From an uncultured Acetobacteraceae bacterium (GTDB lineage: Bacteria; Pseudomonadota; Alphaproteobacteria; Acetobacterales; Acetobacteraceae): a stretch of 19,394 bases of DNA. Under the pieces are notes generated by a model. That model was not told the origin of the DNA and did not search any database. It saw only the letters and a program-made list of their open reading frames with translations. Position numbers and translations under genes: made by a program. The stretch is from contig CALGVL010000221.1 in NCBI GenBank assembly GCA_937930165.1, forward strand, positions 1 to 19,394, in the 5' to 3' direction. Position 1 is the stretch's first letter; every line of letters begins with the position of its first letter. Shown here piece after piece: positions 14,172 to 19,394 of this stretch.

Positions 14172-15326
14172 TCAGACCTCCAGCTTCGGCAGGTCGATCC
14201 AACGGCGCTCGCGCCAGCTTTGCAGCCCGGCCTCGGCAAGCTGCACGCCCTTGGCGCCGGCCAGCAGGTCCCAGGGGAAGCTCTCCACCTCGCCCGCGAC
14301 ATGGTGCAGGAAGAGTTCCCACTGCGCCCGGAAGCCGTTGGGATAGGGCTGGGTGTCCGGCACTTCCTGCCAGCCGGCGAAGAAGTCGATGGTCTGCGGC
14401 ACATCCGGGTTCCAGACCGGCTTCGGCGTGTTCACGCGCGATTGCGTCCAGCATTTCTGCAGGCCCGCCACCGCGCTGCCATGCGTGCCGTCCACCTGGA
14501 AGGTCGCCAGGTCGTCGCGCCGCACCCGCGTGACCCAGGAGGAATTGATATGCGCGATGATGCCGCCCTTGAGCTGGAAGGTGGCATAGGCGGCATCGTC
14601 CGCATCGGCGGTGTAGGGCTTGCCGTCCTCCCCGATGCGGGTCGGGATATGCGTGGCGCCGAGGCAGGAGACGGCCTCCACCTCCCCGAACAGGTTGTCC
14701 AGCACATAGCGCCAGTGGCAGAGCATATCCAGGATGATGCCGCCGCCCTCGGCCTTTTTGTAGTTCCAGCTTGGGCGCTGCGCGGGTTGCAGGTCGCCCT
14801 CGAAGACCCAGTAGCCGAACTCGCCCTTCACCGAGCAGATGCGGCCGAGGAAGCCGCTGTCGATCACCATCTTCAGCTTGCGCAGGCCCGGCAGGAACAG
14901 CTTGTCCTGCACCACGCCGTGCTTGATGCCGGCCCGCTTCGCCAGGCGCGCCAGGTCCAGCGCGTCCTCCAGACGGTCGGCGCTGGGCTTTTCCGTGTAG
15001 ATGTGCTTCCCGGCGGCGATCGCCTTGCGCAGCAGCCCGGCGCGGAGCTGCGTGGTCGCGGCATCGAAGAACACCTCATCCTTCGGATCGCGCAGGCAGG
15101 CATCGAGATCCGTGCTGAACCGCTCGATGCCGTTGGCGCGGGCCAGGGCCTCCAGCTTCTCCCGGTTGCGGCCGACCAGGATCGGATCGGGCATCAGCCG
15201 GTCGCCATTGGCGAGCCTGACGCCGCCATCGGCGCGGATGGCGGCGATGGAGCGGATGAGGTGCTGGTTCGTCCCCATCCGGCCCGTGACGCCGTTCATG
15301 ATGATGCCGATGCGGCGTTCCGCCAT
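14172..15326 (-). CDS. Gfo/Idh/MocA family oxidoreductase
   Basis: A 384-residue NAD(P)-dependent sugar or polyol dehydrogenase. The N-terminal Rossmann motif is RIGIIMNGVTGRMGTNQHL. The hallmark catalytic segment is HIYTEKPSADRLEDALDLA, with E-K-P at residues 112-114. The C-terminal substrate domain includes GGIILDMLCHWRYVLDNLFGEVEAV, with the family's D-x-x-x-H pattern. The ATG at 15326 is preceded by AGGAGA about eight bases upstream. It stops 3 bases before the DUF993 start and follows the DHDPS-like gene by 13 bases, so the genes form one transcript. Relatives oxidise inositols, glucosides or sugar acids at C1-C4; the substrate here is unknown. Confidence 0.92.
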   Translation of the reverse strand: MAERRIGIIMNGVTGRMGTNQHLIRSIAAIRADGGVRLANGDRLMPDPILVGRNREKLEALARANGIERFSTDLDACLRDPKDEVFFDAATTQLRAGLLRKAIAAGKHIYTEKPSADRLEDALDLARLAKRAGIKHGVVQDKLFLPGLRKLKMVIDSGFLGRICSVKGEFGYWVFEGDLQPAQRPSWNYKKAEGGGIILDMLCHWRYVLDNLFGEVEAVSCLGATHIPTRIGEDGKPYTADADDAAYATFQLKGGIIAHINSSWVTRVRRDDLATFQVDGTHGSAVAGLQKCWTQSRVNTPKPVWNPDVPQTIDFFAGWQEVPDTQPYPNGFRAQWELFLHHVAGEVESFPWDLLAGAKGVQLAEAGLQSWRERRWIDLPKLEV

Positions 15327-15339
15327 GGCGCGCGTCTCC

Positions 15340-16386
15340 TCAGGAAAGCCAGCGATGCAGGTTGTCGCGGACGAAGGCATCGTCCGTCAGGTGCGGGTAG
15401 CGCTGCGCCACGGCGGAGATCAGCTCCGCCTGGCCGGGGCTCAGCCCTTCCTTCGGATCGAGGCACCAGGTGCCTTCCAGCAGGCCCTGGCGCCGCAGCA
15501 CCTCATGGCAGCCGGCGATGACGCCGTGGAAATTATGCGCCACGTCGAAGATGGCGGCGTTCATCTCCGTCACCTGCGCGTCCAGCGCCAGCAGGTCGGC
15601 CGGGATCGGCCCCTCCCCCACCGCGCGGCAGCGCCGGTGCAGCTCCACCGCCGCGCGGGTCCAGACGGACCAGTGGCCGAGCAGCCCGCCGACGATGCGC
15701 AGCGGCTTCGCCCCGCCCAGCGCGAAGGGCGTCAGCAGGTCGCCCACGATGTGGTCGTCATTGCCGGTGTAGAGGGCGATGCGGTCCTCTGCCCCCGCCT
15801 CCTGCACGCCGCGCAGCACGTCCAGCGTGGCGTAGCGGTTGAAGGGCGCGATCTTGATCGCGACCACATTCGGGATCTGGGCGAAGCGCCGCCAGAAGCC
15901 GGAGGAGAGCGGCACGCCCCCCACCGCCGGCTGCAGGTAGAAGCCGAAGAGCGGCATCTCCTCCGCCACCCTGGCGCAATGCGTAGCGATCTCCTCCTCC
16001 GACGCGCCCTTCCAGGCGGCGAGAGAGAGCAGCACCGCATGGTAGCCCAGGCCGCGCGCGACCTGCGCCTCCCTCACGGCCTGCTCGGTCCGCCCGATGG
16101 CGCCGGCGACGAGGATGGGCGGTGTGGCCTGTTCGGCCGCGGCCTCGGCGGCAAGGCGCAGCACCGGCTCGTACAGCCCGGCATCGCGGATGGCGAATTG
16201 CGTGGTGTGCACCCCCACCGCCAGCCCGCCCGCGCCGGCATCCAGGTAGTAACGCGACAGCGCCTTCTGCCGCCGCGGGTCAAGTTGCCGGCGCGCATCC
16301 AGTGCCAGGGGATGCGCCGGAATCACGCAGCCTTCGCGCAGCCGCGCCAGTACCCCGGCGGGCCAGTCCTGCCAGCGCAGACCCAT
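15340..16386 (-). CDS. Dihydrodipicolinate synthase family protein (keto-acid aldolase/dehydratase-like)
   Basis: A 348-residue TIM-barrel enzyme of the DHDPS/N-acetylneuraminate-lyase superfamily. The likely Schiff-base lysine is Lys178 in NVVAIKIAPFNRY, and the phenol relay is Tyr150 in LFGFYLQPAVGG. Their 28-residue spacing equals that of Tyr133 and Lys161 in E. coli DHDPS. ALYTGNDDHIVGDLLTPFALGG forms the usual barrel-end segment. True lysine biosynthesis is unlikely because of length and context. A lyase or dehydratase acting on a sugar acid or keto-sugar is more likely (inference). The ATG at 16386 has GGGAGGAAA just upstream. The upstream gap carries a palindrome likely bound by the neighbouring TetR protein. 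Confidence 0.9.
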   Translation of the reverse strand: MGLRWQDWPAGVLARLREGCVIPAHPLALDARRQLDPRRQKALSRYYLDAGAGGLAVGVHTTQFAIRDAGLYEPVLRLAAEAAAEQATPPILVAGAIGRTEQAVREAQVARGLGYHAVLLSLAAWKGASEEEIATHCARVAEEMPLFGFYLQPAVGGVPLSSGFWRRFAQIPNVVAIKIAPFNRYATLDVLRGVQEAGAEDRIALYTGNDDHIVGDLLTPFALGGAKPLRIVGGLLGHWSVWTRAAVELHRRCRAVGEGPIPADLLALDAQVTEMNAAIFDVAHNFHGVIAGCHEVLRRQGLLEGTWCLDPKEGLSPGQAELISAVAQRYPHLTDDAFVRDNLHRWLS

Positions 16387-16401
16387 TCGGGTTTCCTCCC
16401 G

Positions 16402-16417
16402 GTAACTGTCCGGTTAC
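16402..16417. promoter_or_regulatory. Probable TetR operator palindrome
   Basis: GTAAC-N6-GTTAC, an inverted repeat with 5-base perfect arms and two further symmetric inner positions. It lies in the 53-base gap between the TetR gene stop and the DHDPS-like gene, 16 bases before that gene's ATG and directly upstream of its ribosome site. Size and symmetry fit TetR-family operators. It probably lets the TetR protein repress the DHDPS-idh-DUF993-isomerase transcript. Confidence 0.55.
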
Positions 16418-16439
16418 TCTGCCCGTCCCGTGGCCCGAG

Positions 16440-17075
16440 TCAAGGCCGCAGATAGCCCAGCACCACCTCCACGCAATGCGCCTCCCGCTCGCGCAGGGCC
16501 GCCTCCGTCCCCAGCCCGGCGCCGAAGATGGTGGAGAGGGTGTGCATGTTGGCGACGTAGAAATGCCCGATGCCCACGATGGTGACGTAGAGCTGCAGCG
16601 GGTCCACGCCGCGCCGGAACACCCCCGCCTCCTCCCCCCGCGCCAGCACCGAGCGCAGCGCCTCCAGCAGCGGCGAATACATGGCCGGCACCTGGGCGGA
16701 GCGTTGCAGATAGGCGGCGCGGTGGATGTTCTCCTGATTCAGCAGCGCCACGAATTCCGGGTGCGCCGCCGTGTAGCGGAGGTTGAACTCCACCAGGCGC
16801 CGCATCGCCTCCTCCGGCGGCAGGGCGCCGACATTCAGCGCCCGCTCCTCTGCCCGCTTCGCGGCATAGGCGTTCTCCAGCACCGCCAGCCAGAGATCCT
16901 CCTTGCTGCCGAAATGCGCGTAGAGCATGCGCTTGTTGGCGCCGGCGCGCGCCGCGATCTCGTCCACCCGCGCGCCGGCCAGGCCCTTGTCGGCGAATTC
17001 CGCCAGCGCCGCATCCAGGATGCGCTGCCGCGTCGCCGCGGCCCGCGCGGAGAGAGGCAGGGCGCCTTCGGGCAT
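16440..17075 (-). CDS. TetR/AcrR family transcriptional regulator
   Basis: A 211-residue repressor-type protein. The N-terminal DNA-binding domain is TRQRILDAALAEFADKGLAGARVDEIAARAGANKRMLYAHFGSKEDLWLAVL (residues 15-66, given only as a span with its key helix-turn-helix near 37-56). The C-terminal ligand domain is helical, with PEEAMRRLVEFNLRYTAAHPEF and the LLNQENIHRA segment seen in TetR_C-type members. The ATG at 17075 shares one base with the stop of the upstream epimerase-like gene (TGATG). Frames extending further upstream lie inside that gene. It probably controls the catabolic cluster through the palindrome at 16402-16417; the inducer is unknown. Confidence 0.91.
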   Translation of the reverse strand: MPEGALPLSARAAATRQRILDAALAEFADKGLAGARVDEIAARAGANKRMLYAHFGSKEDLWLAVLENAYAAKRAEERALNVGALPPEEAMRRLVEFNLRYTAAHPEFVALLNQENIHRAAYLQRSAQVPAMYSPLLEALRSVLARGEEAGVFRRGVDPLQLYVTIVGIGHFYVANMHTLSTIFGAGLGTEAALREREAHCVEVVLGYLRP

Positions 17076-18097
17076 CAGAACCTCCCGTCCCGCACCTCGA
17101 ATTTCGTCGGCTTGCCGAGCGCCCGCCCGCCCCGCATCACCCAATCCGCCACCCAATCCACCATGCGCAGCAGCGGCACGCGCGGATAGCCGAACAGGGC
17201 GAAGGCCCGCGCGGCGTTGGAGAGCAGCGCATCCGGCGCCTCCTCTCCTGCGAATTCCACCGGCTTGCCGAAGCGTGCCGCGAACTGGTTCGCCAGCCAG
17301 CGGATCGGGACCGTCTCCGGCCCGGTCACGTTCAGGATGGGGCAATCCGCCGAGGCGTGCCGCAGCGCCCTGAGCGTCCAGGCATTGGCATCGCCCTGCC
17401 AGATCACATTGGCATGGCCCATCGCCAGCGGCACCGGGGTTCCGGCCCAGATCTTGCTCGCCACGTCATGCAGCACGCCGTAGCGCAGGTCGATGGCGTA
17501 GTTCAGCCGGATGCCGAAGCAGCGCGTGCCGCGGGCGCTGGCGGCGTGCTGGAACACCCTCTCCCGCCCCAGGCAGCTTGCCGCATAGTCGCCGACCGGC
17601 GCCGGCGGCACGGCCTCGTCGGCGCCACCCGAAGGCACGGGCACCAGCGGCAGCACATTGCCGGTGGAGAAGAAGACGATGCGGGAGGCCGCGAAACGCT
17701 CCGCCACCATGGCCGGCAGCAGGACATTCATCGCCCAGGTCAGCTCTTCGGCGCCGGTCGAGCCGAATTTGCGCGCCGCCATGAAGACGATGTTCTCTGC
17801 CTCTGGCAGTGCCGCCAGCGCCGCGCGGTCCATCAGGTCCGCGGCGATGCACTCGATGCCCCAGGATTCCATGCGCTGGCGCAGCCCGGGCTCAGAGAAG
17901 CGCGCGACGGCGATCACGCGCCGGTCCGGATCCGCCCGCTTCGCCAGGCGGCAGAGCGTCGGCCCCATCTTGCCCGCGGCGCCCAGCACCATCAGCGTGC
18001 CCGGCACGGCGGCGAGATCCGCTGCCAGCGCCGGATCGGGACGCGTCAGCACCTCCTCCAGCTCCGTCTCGTCGGCGATGCGCGCGGGCCACTCCAT
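17075..18097 (-). CDS. NAD-dependent epimerase/dehydratase-like protein (extended SDR)
   Basis: A 340-residue extended short-chain dehydrogenase. A 33-residue N-terminal extension precedes the Rossmann motif MVLGAAGKMGP (G-x-x-G-x-x-G at residues 39-45). Further marks are CIAADLMDRAAL, NIVFMAARKFGS (the N-A-A-like strand) and the catalytic serine region VFFSTGNVLPL. The active-site Tyr171 is in DYAASCLGRERVF, but the usual lysine four residues later is Cys175. That may be a feature of the subfamily or mean altered chemistry. NVTGPETVPIRWLANQFAARFGKPVEF is the usual nucleotide-sugar-domain segment. The ATG at 18097 has GGGAGG five bases upstream. It is the first gene of the cluster, with the TetR gene directly behind it. 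Confidence 0.87.
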   Translation of the reverse strand: MEWPARIADETELEEVLTRPDPALAADLAAVPGTLMVLGAAGKMGPTLCRLAKRADPDRRVIAVARFSEPGLRQRMESWGIECIAADLMDRAALAALPEAENIVFMAARKFGSTGAEELTWAMNVLLPAMVAERFAASRIVFFSTGNVLPLVPVPSGGADEAVPPAPVGDYAASCLGRERVFQHAASARGTRCFGIRLNYAIDLRYGVLHDVASKIWAGTPVPLAMGHANVIWQGDANAWTLRALRHASADCPILNVTGPETVPIRWLANQFAARFGKPVEFAGEEAPDALLSNAARAFALFGYPRVPLLRMVDWVADWVMRGGRALGKPTKFEVRDGRF

Positions 18098-18165
18098 GCC
18101 GTCCTCCCTCTCCCCGGGGCAGCATGGCTGGGCCGCCGGAGCGGCGCAATCGGGGCGAGGCGGGC

Positions 18166-18525
18166 CTAGCGTTCCGGATCGGGATCCCGGCGCGGCGGGG
18201 GCCGTGCGGCCAGGCCGGGCTGGGGCCGTGCCGGGGTCTCGAAGCGGATGGCCGTGCGCGCCAGATGCGTGACCGTTTCGACGGCCCGCTCGAAGCCGGC
18301 GGAGGCGGCCGGCGTCGCATCCTGCTCGATCACGGCCAGTGCACCGGGCAGCATCGATTCGAGGTGCCGCAGGATTTCCTCCCGCTTCGCATTCGGATCG
18401 CGCCCGGACAGCGCCAGATGCCCGACCAGAACCGCGATCATGCCGCGGAGGGCGCAGATCTCGCCCCGAAGCTCGTCCAGTTCGGTCTGCAGGCGTTTTG
18501 TCGCATTCGACGGATTATGGTTCAT
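18166..18525 (-). CDS. Hypothetical protein, helical/coiled-coil
   Basis: An unrecognised 119-residue protein. The first 40 residues are strongly helical and amphipathic (NATKRLQTELDELRGEI, then CALRGMIAVLVGHLALSG). They are followed by a charged helix (NAKREEILRHLESMLPGAL) and a Pro/Arg-rich tail from about residue 97. The hydrophobic MIAVLVGHLAL stretch is too short for a confident membrane segment. The start is the ATG at 18525, with no clear Shine-Dalgarno. High-GC codon use matches the chromosome, so it is probably genuine. It lies 69 bases upstream of the epimerase-like gene and could be independent of that cluster. Confidence 0.65.
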   Translation of the reverse strand: MNHNPSNATKRLQTELDELRGEICALRGMIAVLVGHLALSGRDPNAKREEILRHLESMLPGALAVIEQDATPAASAGFERAVETVTHLARTAIRFETPARPQPGLAARPPPRRDPDPER

Positions 18526-18575
18526 GGAATCACAGTAGCCGGGTTCGCGGCCGGGCGGGCTTCAGTTTCCGGATA

Positions 18576-18601
18576 CCGGCCGCGCCGGCATCACCGGCCG
18601 G
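18576..18601. repeat. GC-rich inverted repeat downstream of the terminal frame
   Basis: CCGGCCG (18576-18582) and CGGCCGG (18595-18601) are separated by 12 bases, in the gap between the stop at 18619 and the hypothetical gene. No T-run follows on either strand, so a Rho-independent terminator is only possible, not shown. Confidence 0.3.
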
Positions 18602-18618
18602 GCTCGGGCCAGATACCT

Positions 18619-19394
18619 TCACGCCGCCAGCGCCCTGGCCAGCAGGGACTCCGGCGCCTCCTCCGCCGCTGCCGCCAGCGGGTCGCGCGGCAGCACGCGA
18701 TGCGCCAGCACCAGCCGCGCCAGCGCCAACCGCGCCGGGTCGCCGATCCGTTCCGCCTCCCAGGCCACTTTCCATGCCTGTTCTGCGCGCTCGTTGGCTT
18801 TCATGAGCTTCTCTTCCAAGGACTTGATCACCTCCAACAACATGCGCTCGCGCTGCGTGGGAGTGACGGTAAGTATGGGACCCTCGCCAGACAGGTTGGA
18901 CGAGTCGGTTTGTGAAGGGCGAGAGGAGTCGACGGGCGGAGTGGACGTCTCCGTGTCGAAGTTTAATCGTCGCCGTTTTGGGAGAGAAGGCGCTGAAGCT
19001 GAGGTAAGAGGGAGCATAAATGGGGTGAAAGAAGTCGAACCTGAATCGGCGCTGGCCTCCGGCGGCATCCATCTTTGGTCAGGGCCACGAATTGGTGATG
19101 GAGAAACGTCCAAGTGATCGCCCACGTTAATTTCCTGCTCATCGGCATCAGCATCCGATTCAACCTCGCCGCTCTTGATCTCATGATGCATATTTTCGTC
19201 AGCATCGTCGTTTGCGCCATCGTTGCTATAAGTATTTTGCGCTCCCGGGCTGTTTGTGGGTTTATTCATTTGCTGCGACCGTTTCCGCTTCGGTTTGGGG
19301 CTCAAAGAGAAGGACGGATCGAGGTCCCAATCAACGTAGGAGATCTCCAACTCTTCTTGATCAGATTTCGACCCTTTTTCATCATCGTCATCGT
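18619..19394 (-). CDS. Open frame joining bacterial C-terminus to non-bacterial-looking sequence (5' end outside window)
   Basis: I do not recognise this protein. The frame enters from the window edge and stays open for about 257 codons. From the edge it reads an Asp/Glu-rich stretch, a basic cluster PKPKRKR (19279-19299), long acidic and Ser/Thr/Pro-rich low-complexity sequence, a second basic cluster PKRRR (18967-18981) and a helical segment (MLLEVIKSLEEKLMKANERAEQAW). It then ends in GDPARLALARLVLAHRVLPRDPLAAAAEE and ALAA. That last ~45-codon part (18619 to about 18765) is GC-rich and bacterial in style; the rest is near 50 percent GC with AT-ending codons. The basic clusters resemble nuclear-localisation signals. 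The simplest reading is a chimeric join of a bacterial gene end to eukaryotic sequence. A transferred or fused gene is the alternative. Any TTG start at 19350 is arbitrary. Confidence 0.5.
   Translation of the reverse strand, partial: DDDDEKGSKSDQEELEISYVDWDLDPSFSLSPKPKRKRSQQMNKPTNSPGAQNTYSNDGANDDADENMHHEIKSGEVESDADADEQEINVGDHLDVSPSPIRGPDQRWMPPEASADSGSTSFTPFMLPLTSASAPSLPKRRRLNFDTETSTPPVDSSRPSQTDSSNLSGEGPILTVTPTQRERMLLEVIKSLEEKLMKANERAEQAWKVAWEAERIGDPARLALARLVLAHRVLPRDPLAAAAEEAPESLLARALAA

Noticed and set aside
18794..19117. Plus-strand 107-codon frame in the low-GC terminal segment, with splice-donor-like GTAAGT
   Set aside because: The minus-strand frame is longer, open to the edge and more protein-like. 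The GTAAGT match alone is too short to support a plus-strand exon.
1..19394. tRNA, rRNA, CRISPR array, insertion sequence or phage genes
   Set aside because: No tRNA-like cloverleaf, spaced direct repeats, transposase or integrase was seen in reading both strands; a formal scan was not possible.

Overview
The window is high-GC (roughly 70 percent by eye) alphaproteobacterial chromosome. Codon use, gene content and gene order suggest an Acetobacteraceae/Roseomonas-like organism; the genus is an inference. The exception is the last ~620 bases, where composition changes abruptly and the sequence does not look bacterial.

Region 1 (1-4688, minus strand): the heme/rho block. In transcription order it holds hemE (uroporphyrinogen decarboxylase), hemH (ferrochelatase), a HAD-family phosphatase, hemJ (protoporphyrinogen oxidase), a 337-bp gap and rho (3' end cut by the window edge). 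hemH, the HAD gene and hemJ overlap by 4 bp each and look translationally coupled.

Region 2 (4689-4991): a 303-bp divergent intergenic region between hemE and the PPDK/PEP-synthase regulator gene. It has one perfect and two 8-of-9 DnaA boxes plus five GANTC (CcrM) sites. Given its place beside hemE, it is a strong candidate chromosomal replication origin.

Region 3 (4992-7221, plus strand): the PPDK/PEP-synthase regulator gene and maf (4-bp overlap), then a lone putative papain/C39-like cysteine-protease-fold protein where aroE is often found.

Region 4 (7288-10411, minus strand): lutB, lutC, an Smr-domain protein gene and an XRE-type regulator gene, closely packed. No lutA is adjacent.

Region 5 (10533-12186, plus strand): a three-gene, 4-bp-overlapping operon: an SCP2-like small protein, an alpha/beta hydrolase and a GNAT acetyltransferase.

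Region 6 (12191-18097, minus strand): a six-gene catabolic cluster. It comprises an NAD-dependent epimerase-like protein, a TetR regulator, a DHDPS-family aldolase/lyase, a Gfo/Idh/MocA dehydrogenase, a DUF993 TIM-barrel protein and a xylose-isomerase-like sugar isomerase/epimerase. A GTAAC-N6-GTTAC palindrome between the TetR gene and the DHDPS-like gene is a probable operator. The genes look like an uncharacterised sugar or sugar-acid pathway.

Region 7 (18166-19394, minus strand): a small hypothetical gene, then an open frame running off the window edge. Its last ~45 codons are GC-rich and bacterial in character. Everything upstream is about 50 percent GC, acidic and Ser/Pro-rich with nuclear-localisation-like basic clusters. 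This is either a chimeric contig end or, less likely, acquired eukaryote-like sequence.
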